Source: Actinoplanes lobatus (GTDB lineage Bacteria > Actinomycetota > Actinomycetes > Mycobacteriales > Micromonosporaceae). From it: DNA of 64,000 nucleotides. Shown piece by piece: positions 16,034 to 25,003 of this stretch. The stretch's first letter is position 1; each line of letters begins with the position of its first letter. The translations under genes and the position numbers were made by a program. The notes beneath the pieces were generated by a model. The model saw nothing but the letters and a program-made list of their open reading frames with translations. It searched no databases and was not told the DNA's origin. The stretch spans positions 4,779,001 to 4,843,000 of the forward strand of contig NZ_JACHNC010000001.1 in assembly GCF_014205215.1 (NCBI RefSeq), read 5' to 3'.

Positions 16034-17056
16034 ATGTTGAAGTTGCACCGGGTGGAACCGTCCGCCGACCTCTGGGCGGACCGGGCCACCTACGAGGATC
16101 GCCTGATCTTTCACACCCGGGAGTGGATCCGCTTCGTCGCCGAGTGCCAGCGCGCCGAGCCCCTGCTAGCCGTCGTCACCGACCGCGGCCGGCCCGTCGG
16201 CCACTTCACCGGCCTCCTGGCCAGGCGTTTCGGCATGCGGATCCTGGGCAGTCCGATGGCCGGCTGGACCACGTCGTACGTCGGTTTCAACCTGCGCCCG
16301 GACGTCTCCCGCCGCGCCGCGCTGGAGGCGCTCATGCCGTTCGCCTTCGGTGAGGCCGGCGCCGCCCATCTGGAGATCCGCGATCGTGGCCTGGCGGAAA
16401 AGGATCTCGGCGGTCTCGGACTGCGCTGGGACGCCGCGCCCACCGCGGTCATCGACCTGAATCCGACAGAGGATCAACTCTTCGGGGCGATGGCGAGCGC
16501 ATGCCGCCGAAACATCCGCAAGGCCGCGAAGTCCGGCGTCGTCATCGAGGACGCGGGTGATGATCCCGCATTCGCCGACGAATTCTACGATCAATTGCGT
16601 GATGTATTCGCCAAACAGAATCTGGTGCCGACCTATTCGGTGGACAGGGTTCGGTCGTTGATCCGTCACCTGGCCCCGGCCGGGAACCTCCTGCTGCTGC
16701 GGGCCCGCGACGCCGACGGCCGCAGCATCGCCACCGCCGTCCTGCCCTGGTACCACCGCACCATGTACTTCTGGGGCGGCGCCAGCTACCGACCGTTCCA
16801 GCACCTGCGCCCCAACGAGGCTCTCATCTGGCACGCGCTGCGCTGGGCGAAGGAGCGTGGCGTCACCGAGTTCGACTTCGTCGGCGGCAACGCGTACAAG
16901 GCCAAGTACGGCACCACCGAGGTCCCGGTCCCGTGGGCGCGCCGCTCCCGGTCGCCACTCGTCGCCCACCTGCGCGACGCGGCCAAGCAGGGCTTCGCCC
17001 TGAAACAGCGCACGGTCGCCCGCCTCACCCGCCAGTCGGTGGCCATTCCAGGCTGA
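16034..17056 (+). CDS. FemAB/GNAT-like acyltransferase, third member
   Basis: A 340-residue protein of the FemAB/BioF2-like GNAT group, more distant from the two 337-residue paralogues. Key regions are YVGFNLRPDVS, the segment ACRRNIRKAAKSGVVIED, typical of the peptidyl/aminoacyl transfer family, LPWYHRTMYFWGGASYRPFQ and the C-terminal DFVGGNAYKAKYGTTEVPVPW, which closely matches the 'FKxxFG' end seen in FemAB-related EPS proteins. It is divergent from the polysaccharide operon across a short AT-rich region and is probably part of the same pathway. Substrate unknown. Confidence 0.82.
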   Translation: MLKLHRVEPSADLWADRATYEDRLIFHTREWIRFVAECQRAEPLLAVVTDRGRPVGHFTGLLARRFGMRILGSPMAGWTTSYVGFNLRPDVSRRAALEALMPFAFGEAGAAHLEIRDRGLAEKDLGGLGLRWDAAPTAVIDLNPTEDQLFGAMASACRRNIRKAAKSGVVIEDAGDDPAFADEFYDQLRDVFAKQNLVPTYSVDRVRSLIRHLAPAGNLLLLRARDADGRSIATAVLPWYHRTMYFWGGASYRPFQHLRPNEALIWHALRWAKERGVTEFDFVGGNAYKAKYGTTEVPVPWARRSRSPLVAHLRDAAKQGFALKQRTVARLTRQSVAIPG

Positions 17057-17389
17057 CCTTGGTGAGGGTCGCGCCGGGGTTGAAAGACGATGAAACATGC
17101 GCAACTCCTGGCTGAAATATTTGTGCGGGTAAGTGGTGCCGGAAGGCAGTGACTTTCGTCATCCGGAGTGCCGCCGCGATGATCAAAGCGCAGGTGGCGC
17201 GGGACTTCTAGCTGCACTGTCCACTGTGCCGCGCACATTTTGACATCGGCCTGAAACATTGTGAAAGAACTGCAAGAACTTGCAGAGAGTGGGGGATATC
17301 AATAGCGTGCGTTTCCGTGGTCCGGCCGGCCATGTCCGTATCGCGTTCCGTCCCGGTGGAGCGCGCGGAAATCGACCGAGGGAGACGTC
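17057..17389 (+). promoter_or_regulatory. Upstream region of the starch-binding protease, with amylase-type operator
   Basis: No gene is seen in these 333 bases. The informative part is an inverted repeat CTGCAAG-AA-CTTGCAG at 17270-17285, about 105 bp before the start codon. Its 14-bp core TGCAAGAACTTGCA is identical, in the same orientation relative to the gene, to the site upstream of the alpha-amylase (31412-31425), and CCTGAAAC precedes both. Sites of this TTGCAAG type in Streptomyces amylase promoters are bound by LacI-family maltose repressors (MalR/Reg1). GAGGGAGACGTC before the ATG gives a good ribosome binding site. Confidence 0.65.
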
Positions 17390-20179
17390 ATGCGACAGGA
17401 CCGGAGCGGCCCGGACCCGGAACCGAAAGAGCGGAGACGACGGACCGCCACCGCCCTGATCGGCGCGGGCGCCATGCTGATCGCACTGGTCAGCGCGCCG
17501 GGCCCGGCACGGGCGGCGGAGAGTGGGCCGAAGGTCGCGGCCGAGGTGGCCGAGGCGGTCGAGGGCGGGCGCGACGCCACCTTCTGGGTGGTGCTGCGGG
17601 AACGCCCCGACCTCGCCCCGGCCGTGAAGGCCAAGGGCAAGGCGCGGGCGAAGGCCGTCCACGACGCGGCGCGCGGCAGCACCGCCCGGCACCAGAGCGG
17701 GCTGCGTAAGCTGCTGACCGCCCGGAAGGCGCGGTTCGAGCAGTTCTGGATCGCGGACACCGTCAAGGTCACCGGCGACGCGGCGCTGCTCAAGGAGGTG
17801 GCGGCCCGGCCCGAGGTGAAGGCGGTGCTGCCGGACACGCCGGTCACCCTGCCGGCGCCGGTCGCGGGTGCGGTGCAGGCGGCCGTCGACGCGAACGAGT
17901 GGAACGTGGACCGGATCGGCGCGCCCCGCGTGTGGGGCGAGCGGGACGACCGCGGTCAGGGGATCGTGGTCGCCAACGTGGACACCGGGGTGCAGTTCGA
18001 CCACCCGGCGCTGGCGGCGAACTACCGGGGGCGGCAGGCGGACGGCACCGTCCAGCACGACTACAACTGGTTCGATCCGGCGCACGTCTGCCCGGACGCG
18101 AACCCGTGCGACAACAACGGGCACGGCACCCACACCATGGGGACGATGGCCGGATCCGGCGGCATCGGCGTGGCGCCCGGGGTCACCTGGATCGCGGCGA
18201 AGGGCTGCGAGAGCAACTCGTGCTCGGTGGCGGCGCTGCTCGGGGCCGGGCAGTGGATCGTCGCGCCGACCGACCGCAACGGCCAGAACCCGCGGCCGGA
18301 CCTCGCGCCGGACGTCGTGAACAACTCGTGGGGCGGGGCGTCCGGCTTCGACCCGTGGTATTCCGACGTGGTGCGGTCGTGGGTGGCGGCGGGGATCTTC
18401 CCGGCCTTCTCCAACGGCAACGCGGGCCCCGGCTGTGCCACCGCGTCCACGCCGGGCTCCTACACCGACACCTACTCGTCCGGCGCGACCGACGTCAACG
18501 ACGCGATCGCCTCGTTCTCCAGCCGGGGCACCGGCCAGGACGGCGGCGTGAAGCCGGACCTGTCGGCGCCGGGCGTGGACGTGCGCTCCAGCATCCCGGG
18601 CGGCGGGTACGCCTCCTACAGCGGCACCTCGATGGCCTCCCCGCACACCGCCGCCACGGTCGCGCTGATCTGGTCGGCGGCGCCCGCGCTGCGCCGGGAC
18701 GTGGCCGCCACCAGGGAGATCCTGGACGAGACGGCGATCGACACGAACGACACCAGCTGCGGCGGGACGGCCACCGACAACAACGTGTTCGGGCAGGGGC
18801 GGCTGGACGCGTACGCCGCGGTGAATCTGGCGCTGCGCCCGGCCGGAAGCCTGACCGGAACCGTGACCGGCGCGGGTGTGCCCCTGGCCGGCGCGACCGT
18901 CTCGCTCAGCGGGACCGCCACCCGGGCCGCGACGACCGGCGCGGACGGCGGCTACCGCTTCGGGCGGCTGCCGGCCGGCGACTACCGGATCCGGGTGACG
19001 GCGTTCGGCTACGACACCTACGAGACCGGCGTGACGATCACCGCGAACGACGGCTCCGACGTGGACGCGGCACTCGCCACCAGCCGTTCCGGTGTCGTCT
19101 CCGGGCAGGTCAGCGGCGCCGGGGCGGCACTCGCCGGGGCGACGGTCGCGCTCACCGGCACGCCGGTCACGGTCACCACCGGCGCCGACGGCGGGTTCCG
19201 GCTGGCCGCTCCGGTCGGCGACTACGAGCTCACCGTCCGCGCGCCCAACGGCTGCTTCGCCGCCGCCACCCGGTCCCTCACGGTCAGCGGCGACCTCACG
19301 CTCGACGTCCCGCTGACGCAGAACACCGACGGGTACGGGCACAGCTGCGCCCCCGCCACCGAGGAGTACCGGGCCGGGACCGACCTGCTGGCCCTGACCG
19401 GCGACGACGCGGCCACCGAGATCACCCTGCCGTTCGCCGTGCCGCACTACGGAGCCGCCCGCACCCGCGCCTGGGTCAGCACCAACGGTGTGATCGGGTT
19501 CGGGACGGTCAGCTCGTCGTACACGAACCTGGCCGTTCCCAGCACTCTGGAGCCGAACGACACCCTCTTCGCGCTCTGGGACGATCTGATCGTCGACGAC
19601 CAGGCCGGCGTCTGGACGGCGGCGACCGCGGACACCTTCGTGGTGGAGTGGCGCAACGTCCGGTTCTACCCGACCACCGCGGACCGGATCTCGATCAGCG
19701 CGATCCTGCACGCCGACGGCACGGTCACCTACCGGTACCGGGGCCTGACCGGGACCCGCGCCACCGGGAACAGCGCGACCATCGGCATCGAGAACGCGAC
19801 CGGGACCGACGGGCTGGCGTACGGCGTCGACACCCCGGTTCTCACCGAGGGCGCCGGAGTGACCTTCCGCCCGCCCGCGAACCGGATCGCGGCCACCTTC
19901 AACGTCACCCGCACCACCTGGTACGGCCAGAACGTCTTCGTCGCCGGAAACCTGCCCGAACTGGGCGCATGGGATCCGGCGCGTGCCGTGCCGCTGTCCG
20001 CCGACGGCTATCCGGTGTGGACGGGGAACGTCGGCCTGCCGCCGAACACCGCCGTCGAGTTCAAGTACATCGTCAAGGACCCGGACGGGACGGTCACCTG
20101 GGAGGAGGGCGCCAACCGCACCACAATCACCCCGCCGACCGGGCAGTACATCACCCACGACACGTTCGGCGACCACTGA
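17390..20179 (+). CDS. Secreted subtilisin-like (S8) protease with C-terminal starch-binding domain
   Basis: A 929-residue exported serine protease. A charged n-region and hydrophobic core end at about residue 43 (ARA/AES). A propeptide-like region (about 45-165) precedes the peptidase: catalytic Asp in VANVDTGVQFDHP (near 199), His in NNGHGTHTMG (near 246) and Ser in YSGTSMASPHTAA (near 413). Two carboxypeptidase-regulatory-like beta domains follow (about 485-645, each with a TTGADGGYRF/TTGADGGFRL-type core), then a domain I cannot name (about 645-825). The last 95 residues (from AATFNV through FVAGNLPELGAWDP to FKYIVKDPDGTVTWEEGANR) are a CBM20-type starch-binding module, strikingly like the two on the alpha-amylase at 29141-31372. 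The promoter shares its operator. A protease tethered to starch is unusual. Confidence 0.92.
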   Translation: MRQDRSGPDPEPKERRRRTATALIGAGAMLIALVSAPGPARAAESGPKVAAEVAEAVEGGRDATFWVVLRERPDLAPAVKAKGKARAKAVHDAARGSTARHQSGLRKLLTARKARFEQFWIADTVKVTGDAALLKEVAARPEVKAVLPDTPVTLPAPVAGAVQAAVDANEWNVDRIGAPRVWGERDDRGQGIVVANVDTGVQFDHPALAANYRGRQADGTVQHDYNWFDPAHVCPDANPCDNNGHGTHTMGTMAGSGGIGVAPGVTWIAAKGCESNSCSVAALLGAGQWIVAPTDRNGQNPRPDLAPDVVNNSWGGASGFDPWYSDVVRSWVAAGIFPAFSNGNAGPGCATASTPGSYTDTYSSGATDVNDAIASFSSRGTGQDGGVKPDLSAPGVDVRSSIPGGGYASYSGTSMASPHTAATVALIWSAAPALRRDVAATREILDETAIDTNDTSCGGTATDNNVFGQGRLDAYAAVNLALRPAGSLTGTVTGAGVPLAGATVSLSGTATRAATTGADGGYRFGRLPAGDYRIRVTAFGYDTYETGVTITANDGSDVDAALATSRSGVVSGQVSGAGAALAGATVALTGTPVTVTTGADGGFRLAAPVGDYELTVRAPNGCFAAATRSLTVSGDLTLDVPLTQNTDGYGHSCAPATEEYRAGTDLLALTGDDAATEITLPFAVPHYGAARTRAWVSTNGVIGFGTVSSSYTNLAVPSTLEPNDTLFALWDDLIVDDQAGVWTAATADTFVVEWRNVRFYPTTADRISISAILHADGTVTYRYRGLTGTRATGNSATIGIENATGTDGLAYGVDTPVLTEGAGVTFRPPANRIAATFNVTRTTWYGQNVFVAGNLPELGAWDPARAVPLSADGYPVWTGNVGLPPNTAVEFKYIVKDPDGTVTWEEGANRTTITPPTGQYITHDTFGDH

Positions 20180-20197
20180 GAAGGTTCACCGAGGCCC

Positions 20198-20235
20198 GCA
20201 TGCCACGTTCCGTCCGCCGACGGAATGTGGCATGC
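20198..20235 (+). terminator. Rho-independent-type terminator after the S8 protease
   Basis: Two 17-nt arms (20198-20214 and 20219-20235) pair over their whole length with a single G/U-compatible mismatch around a 4-nt loop, 18 bp after the protease stop codon. The tail is C-rich rather than T-rich, which is common for actinobacterial terminators. Confidence 0.8.
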
Positions 20236-20315
20236 CCCCCGGTGATTGGCATCGGTGCCCAGCGGATATACCGTTTCTGGAAACATTCCGGAGAACTCGG
20301 TCAGGCGGTCAGGCG

Positions 20316-21112
20316 GTGCCCGTCCCATCGGTCACGGCGGTGGTGGACGACGAGAGCTGGCTCGTCGAGCTGACCGTGCGCGGTTCCTGGGGGCGGCCCC
20401 TGTGGCTGTCCGCCTACCAGGCGCTGCACAAGTGCCTCGCCCAGCACCCCGCAGGCGTCCTGCTCGACCTGCGCGGACTCGACGACCCCGGCGCGAGCAG
20501 CGCGCCCCTCTGGCTCACCGCCGCGGCCCAGGGCACGCGGATGGATCCGACGGTACGCGTCGCGGCCAGCCTGCCGGCCGATACCCGCCTGGCGGCCCGG
20601 CTCGGCCTCCCGCCCGCCCAGGACGTGCTGCCGGTCTTCGCCACCGTGCAGCTGGCCCGGTCCTTCCTGGCCAGCCGGCGCCCACTGACCAGTCAGATGC
20701 GGCTACAGCTGCCCCCGGACCCGTCGGCCGCGCCCGGCGCCCGGCAGGTGGTGTCCGAGGCCTGCACCGGGTGGGGCATGCCACGGCTGGTGCCCCGGGC
20801 CCGGATCGTGGTGTCCGAGCTGGTGGTCAACGCGGCCGAGCACGCCGGCACCCCGATCGACGTGCTCATCTCCCGGCGCGGCCCGGACCTGCTGCACCTG
20901 GTCGTGGTGGACGGCGACCCGGCGCTGCCGCCGATGCCCGGCGGGGACGAGCCGCCGCTGGACACGCTGCTGACCGAACGGGGTACGGACTCCGGATCGT
21001 CGACGCGGCGGCCGAGGCCTGGGGCGCCATGCCCACCCGTACCGGAAAGATGGTGTGGGCTCTGTTGCGGGACACTCAGGAGCAGCGGCGCAGCAGCTCG
21101 GCCGGGACGTAG
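20316..21112 (+). pseudogene. STAS-like plus anti-sigma-type ATP-binding protein, interrupted by a 1-base frameshift
   Basis: The N-terminal part (VVDDESWLVELTVRGSW, then LLDLRGLDDPGASSAP) resembles a STAS-type domain and is followed by a GHKL ATPase of the anti-sigma/serine kinase type, with N-box ARIVVSELVVNAAEHAG. Reading from GTG 20316 runs to TERG at about 20983, after which the expected GHKL G-box YGLRIVDAAAEAWG and the end of the domain are found only in the +1-shifted frame, stopping at 21112. The shift falls on a run of four G (20980-20983); one more G would restore an uninterrupted protein of about 265 residues. So this is either a recent inactivating deletion or a homopolymer sequencing error. 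Neighbouring STAS and LuxR/GAF genes suggest a stress-signalling group. The tail overlaps the convergent LuxR gene by 37 bp. Confidence 0.75.
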
Positions 21113-22098
21113 AGGCCCTGCCGGTCGGCCCGGACCGCGGCGGCCGTCCGCGACTCCGCCCCCATCTTGGCCATGATGTGTTCCAGGTGGCCGATCGCGG
21201 TCCGCGGCGTGATCCGCAGCGCGCCGGCGATCGCCGCGTTGCTGCGGCCCTCCACCAGCAGCCCCAGCACCTGCATCTCCCGGCGGGTCAGGCCGTACGT
21301 CTCCGGAGGCGGCCCCAGCAGCACCAGCGCCCGGTGGTGGCCGGGCGGTTCCGGCGGGCAGGCCAGCGCGGTCACCTGCACCAGGCCGCGCTCCGGGTCG
21401 GTGCTGGGCACCATGAACCGGGCGATCGACCGGCCCGGCGCGAGCAGCGCCCCCACCAGATGCAGCGCCGGCGGCTCCACCCCGAACGAGTGCGGGCCGG
21501 GCAGGCCGGGCAGCAGTTCGGTCCGCCCCGACCGGGTCAGCACCACCCCGGCCGTCGCGCCGTGCACCATCCCGGCCAGCGCGGCGAGCGTGCGCAGCGG
21601 GTCCACCGCGTACGCGATCAGCGGGGCCACCGTCGCCAGCAGGTCGCACAGCTCGTCGCTGAGCGGATCCGGCGACCCGGCGTGCGCGCCCAGCATTCCC
21701 AGGTAGCGGCCGTCCGCGGTGACCAGGGGAAGGGCCACCCCCTCGGCGAACCCGTCCGGCTGGAAGTAGTCCACCCACGACGGCAGCTCCTCGACCGGCA
21801 CCGGCGACTCGAACGCCCGCATCGGGCGGCGGTCGCGGTGCAGGCCGACCCGCTCCAGGATGGCCGTGAACTCCGGCCCGCCCAGGTACCGCTGGAGCCG
21901 GCCGGTGTGGCCGGGGGCGATGATCGGTTGGTGGCGCCGTCCTTCCGGATCGAGCAGGCTCAGCCAGGCGGCGTCGTGCCGCAGCAGCGGGCGCAGGATC
22001 TCGATCAGCGCCTCGGCCCGCGGCCGGACGCCGCCGGGCATCGCCGCGATCCGAACGATCTCGGCCGTGACCCGTCCGCTGTTCAGATGTGCGCCCAC
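21076..22098 (-). CDS. LuxR-type regulator with GAF-like sensory region
   Basis: About 340 residues. The C-terminus is a GerE/LuxR helix-turn-helix (YGLTRREMQVLGLLVEGRSN, then AAIAGALRITPRTAIGHLEHIMAKMG). The N-terminal 180 residues (LLRHDAAWLSLLDPEGRRHQ, GVALPLVTADGRYLGMLGAH) look like a GAF-type small-molecule or redox sensor. No receiver domain is present. The start is uncertain: an upstream in-frame ATG exists at 22227, but GTG 22098 begins where the protein becomes plausible, with a GGAGGG abutting it. It shares the strand with the STAS gene 43 bp upstream and may belong to that signalling set; targets are unknown. Confidence 0.8.
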   Translation of the reverse strand: MGAHLNSGRVTAEIVRIAAMPGGVRPRAEALIEILRPLLRHDAAWLSLLDPEGRRHQPIIAPGHTGRLQRYLGGPEFTAILERVGLHRDRRPMRAFESPVPVEELPSWVDYFQPDGFAEGVALPLVTADGRYLGMLGAHAGSPDPLSDELCDLLATVAPLIAYAVDPLRTLAALAGMVHGATAGVVLTRSGRTELLPGLPGPHSFGVEPPALHLVGALLAPGRSIARFMVPSTDPERGLVQVTALACPPEPPGHHRALVLLGPPPETYGLTRREMQVLGLLVEGRSNAAIAGALRITPRTAIGHLEHIMAKMGAESRTAAAVRADRQGLYVPAELLRRCS

Positions 22099-22141
22099 CC
22101 CTCCATCATGGTGCGCGCACGCCGCGTCAGGGGCTGGCCGA

Positions 22142-22519
22142 TCAGCCGGTCCGGGTGGTCGCCCCCACCGTCCAGCCCAGGAAGACGTCGATCCCGCAGA
22201 GCCGGAGGAGGACGTCCACACCCTCATGGGCGGCCACGATCCGCACGCGGTCCGGCCCGGCCCCGGCGCTCAGCGCGTGCAGCGCCCGCAGCCCGGCCTG
22301 ATCGCAGAAGGAGACGCCGGCCAGATCCAGCCGGAGCATCGTGGCATCCCGTTCGCCGAGCGCGGTGCGCAACTCCCGCAACAGCACCGGAGCACTGTGG
22401 AGGTCCAATTCCCCGACCACCCGGGCCAGCACGTCACCGGACCGGAGGCGATGGACGGAGACGGTGATCGCCGGGGGCGCCGGGTCGATCAGGAACTCGT
22501 CGTCGTACACGTGACGCAC
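22142..22519 (-). CDS. STAS-domain anti-sigma factor antagonist
   Basis: A 125-residue single-domain STAS protein. The core pattern is visible: VLARVVGELDLHSAPVLLREL, then LRLDLAGVSFCDQAGLRALHAL, with the residue normally phosphorylated by an anti-sigma kinase lying in the FCDQAGLR loop, where Asp-Gln replaces the usual Asp-Ser/Thr-Ser. Loss of the phosphorylatable serine/threonine would make it insensitive to a kinase, or shift regulation elsewhere. The frameshifted GHKL protein at 20316 is the nearest candidate partner. Confidence 0.85.
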   Translation of the reverse strand: MRHVYDDEFLIDPAPPAITVSVHRLRSGDVLARVVGELDLHSAPVLLRELRTALGERDATMLRLDLAGVSFCDQAGLRALHALSAGAGPDRVRIVAAHEGVDVLLRLCGIDVFLGWTVGATTRTG

Positions 22520-22633
22520 CCTTTCCGCGCCGCTGTCGTACCTGACTGCGACCGTACCGAGCGGTGCGGGGCCGGGGCATCGGAAGAAACTCCCGCGCGG
22601 ATTCGGGCAGGAGGCGCCGTCCGGCCGACCGGA

Positions 22634-24130
22634 TCAGGCGGGCTGGATCCAGTCGAAGGTGCGTTCCACGGCGCGGCGCCAGTTGGCGTACTCGCCGTCG
22701 CGCAGGGCCGGGTCCATGGCCGGCATCCACTGGCCGGCGATGTGCCAGTTGCGGCGCAGGCCGTCCAGGTCGGGCCAGTAGCCGACGGCCAGGCCGGCCG
22801 CGTAGGCGGCGCCCAGCGACACCGTCTCCACGGCCAGCGGGCGGACCACCGGCACGTCCAGCACGTCGGCGATCATCTGCATCAGCAGGTTGTCGGCGGT
22901 CATCCCGCCGTCGACCTTGAGGGTGGTGAGGGTGAGACCGGAGTTGGCGTTCATGGCGTCCACCACCTCGCGGGTCTGCCAGGCGGTCGCCTCCAGCACC
23001 GCGCGGGCCAGGTGACCCTTGGTGATGTACGAGGTGAGGCCCACGATCACGCCGCGTGCCTCACTGCGCCAGTAGGGGGCGTACAGGCCGGAGAAGGCGG
23101 GCACGATGTAGCAGCCGCCGTTGTCGGCGACGGTCCGGGCCAGGGTCTCGATCTCCGGGGCGCTGGAGATCAGTTCGAGCTGGTCGCGGAACCACTGGAC
23201 CAGCGAGCCGGTGATCGCGATCGAGCCTTCCAGGGCGTAGACGGCCGGGGCGCCGGCGATCTGGTAGGCGACCGTGCTGAGCAGCCCGTTCTCCGGGTGG
23301 ACCAGTTCCGCGCCGGTGTTCAGGAGCAGGAAGCTGCCGGTGCCGTACGTGCACTTCGCCTCGCCCGGGGTGAAGCACGTCTGCCCGAACAGCGCCGCCT
23401 GCTGGTCGCCGAGCGCCGCCCCGATCCGTACCCCGGGAAAGGCCTCGGACGCGATGCCGAAGCCGCCGATCGACGGCCGTACCGTCGGCAGCATGGCGCG
23501 GGGTATCCCGAAGAAGCCGAGCGCCCGCGGCGACCAGTCGAGTCCGCGCACGTCGAGCAGCATGGTGCGGCTCGCGTTGGTCACGTCGGTGACGTGCTGG
23601 GCCCGCCCGGTGAGGTTCCAGATCAGCCAGGTCTCCATGGTGCCGCAGAGGACTTCGCCGCGTTCGGCCCGTTCCCGCAGGCCCGGCGTGTGGTCGAGCA
23701 TCCAGCGCAGGCGCGGCCCGGAGAAGTAGGTCGCCAGGGGAAGTCCGGAGATCTCGGATATCTCGGAGGCGGCGGAAGAGGCGGCCAGCGAGTGGACCAG
23801 CGCGTCGGTCCGGGTGTCCTGCCAGATGATCGCCCGCCCGGCCGGCACACCGGTACGCCGGTCCCAGATGACCGTGGTCTCCCGCTGGTTGGCGATGCCC
23901 AGGGCGGCCAGCTGGTCCAGCCCGATCCCGGCCCGCCGCAGCACCCGGGGCGCGAGCCGTTCCACATTGCGCCAGATCTCCATGGCGTCGTGCTCCACCC
24001 AGCCGGGCCGGGGAAAATACTGCTTGTGCTCCTGCTGGGCCAGGGAGACCAGCTGCCCCCGCCGGTCGAAGACGATGCACCGGGTCGAGGTGGTGCCCTG
24101 GTCGATCGCGAGCACATATTTCTCGGTCAT
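22634..24130 (-). CDS. glpK: Glycerol kinase, copy 1
   Basis: A 498-residue FGGY kinase that phosphorylates glycerol to sn-glycerol 3-phosphate with ATP. Diagnostic stretches are [15 protein letters not shown] (ATP-binding first loop), GIANQRETTVIWDRRTG, YFSGPRLRWMLDHTPG, ALEGSIAITGSLVQWFRDQL and VDGGMTADNLLMQ. Length is normal. It is translationally coupled to the IclR gene through an ATGA overlap (24127-24130), which is unusual because the second glycerol kinase sits in the divergent glpF-glpK-glpD operon. Possibly the two enzymes differ in control or in the polyol accepted; both have complete motifs. Confidence 0.93.
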   Translation of the reverse strand: MTEKYVLAIDQGTTSTRCIVFDRRGQLVSLAQQEHKQYFPRPGWVEHDAMEIWRNVERLAPRVLRRAGIGLDQLAALGIANQRETTVIWDRRTGVPAGRAIIWQDTRTDALVHSLAASSAASEISEISGLPLATYFSGPRLRWMLDHTPGLRERAERGEVLCGTMETWLIWNLTGRAQHVTDVTNASRTMLLDVRGLDWSPRALGFFGIPRAMLPTVRPSIGGFGIASEAFPGVRIGAALGDQQAALFGQTCFTPGEAKCTYGTGSFLLLNTGAELVHPENGLLSTVAYQIAGAPAVYALEGSIAITGSLVQWFRDQLELISSAPEIETLARTVADNGGCYIVPAFSGLYAPYWRSEARGVIVGLTSYITKGHLARAVLEATAWQTREVVDAMNANSGLTLTTLKVDGGMTADNLLMQMIADVLDVPVVRPLAVETVSLGAAYAAGLAVGYWPDLDGLRRNWHIAGQWMPAMDPALRDGEYANWRRAVERTFDWIQPA

Positions 24131-24879
24131 CGGGTGGCCCCCAGATCCCTTGAGATGGCCCGGGCGGCGTCGCGGACGTAGGTCACCAGCCTCGGCAGCG
24201 GCCGGTAGTGGCTGTCGCAGAGGCGCTCGACCGGGCCGGAGATGCCGATCGCGCCGACGACCAGTCCGCCGTAGCCGCGGATCGGCGCCGCCACCGCCGC
24301 CTGGCCGACCAGGAACTCGTCCACCTCGAAAGCCCAGCCGGACTCCCGTACCCCCTCCAGGGCGACGGCAAGCGCGCGCGGGTCGGTGAGGGTGCGGCGG
24401 GTGAAGGTCTCCAGGTTCGGCGCCGGGCCGCCGGCCCGGTAGGCGAGCAGTACCTTGCCGAGCGCGGTGGCGTGCAGCGGCAGCAGGGCGCCGACGTCCA
24501 GGGTCTGGAACGTGTCGTCCGGCCGGAACACGTGGTGTACCACGAGCACCTGCCCCTCCAGCACGGTGCCGATCCGGACCGCCGCGCCGCTGCGCGCGGC
24601 GAGGGGGTCGGCCCAGTTGATCGACCGGGACCGCAGCTCGTTGATGTCCAGATAGCTGGTGCCCAGGTGGAGCAGGGCGCCACCGAGCTGGTACTGCCCG
24701 GAGACCCGGTCCTGCTCGACGAACCCGACCAGTTGCAGGGTGCGCAGGATGCCGTGCGTGGTGCCCTTGGCCAGGTCCAGCGTGCGGGCGATCTCGCTGA
24801 GCCCGAAACGGCCCGGCCCACCGGCGAGGGTCCGCAGGATCGCGGCCGCTCGTTCGATCGCCTGCACCGTTCCGGGCAT
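24127..24879 (-). CDS. IclR family regulator, probable glycerol regulator (GylR-like)
   Basis: A 250-residue IclR protein: N-terminal winged helix (AIERAAAILRTLAGGPGRFG, LSEIARTLDLAKGTTHGILR) and C-terminal effector domain (VLEGQVLVVHHVFRPDDTFQ, LPLHATALGKVLLAY). In Streptomyces the IclR protein GylR represses the gyl operon and responds to glycerol 3-phosphate; here the gene lies between glycerol kinase 1 and the glpFKD operon, so the same role is likely. ATG 24879 is seven bases after a TAGAGT -10 box (24892-24887), suggesting a leaderless transcript. Confidence 0.9.
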   Translation of the reverse strand: MPGTVQAIERAAAILRTLAGGPGRFGLSEIARTLDLAKGTTHGILRTLQLVGFVEQDRVSGQYQLGGALLHLGTSYLDINELRSRSINWADPLAARSGAAVRIGTVLEGQVLVVHHVFRPDDTFQTLDVGALLPLHATALGKVLLAYRAGGPAPNLETFTRRTLTDPRALAVALEGVRESGWAFEVDEFLVGQAAVAAPIRGYGGLVVGAIGISGPVERLCDSHYRPLPRLVTYVRDAARAISRDLGATR

Positions 24880-25003
24880 GTTTCGGACTCTAAGCCACCG
24901 TGTTGCGACTCGCTGTAATTGATGTTCGACAATGCCGACCGGTGTTCATTGCCCCCTCTCCGGGCCCTGCCTAGCGTCCGGGACATCGATGCAGGGAGGG
25001 AGC
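24880..25003. promoter_or_regulatory. Divergent glycerol promoter region
   Basis: The 124 bp between the IclR gene and glpF contain a minus-strand -10 TAGAGT (24892-24887) and two related motifs, TGTTCGACAATG (24923-24934) and TGTTCATTG (24943-24951), 20 bp apart. TGTTCGACAATG resembles the half-sites I associate with GylR-type IclR regulators; this is a weak match. GGGAGGG just before ATG 25004 is the glpF ribosome binding site. Confidence 0.45.

Noticed and set aside
17183..20176. A 997-codon open frame antisense to the S8 protease
   Set aside because: It mirrors a gene with a complete catalytic triad and signal peptide; its own translation is Arg/Gly/Val/His-rich without motifs, the usual artefact of high-GC DNA.
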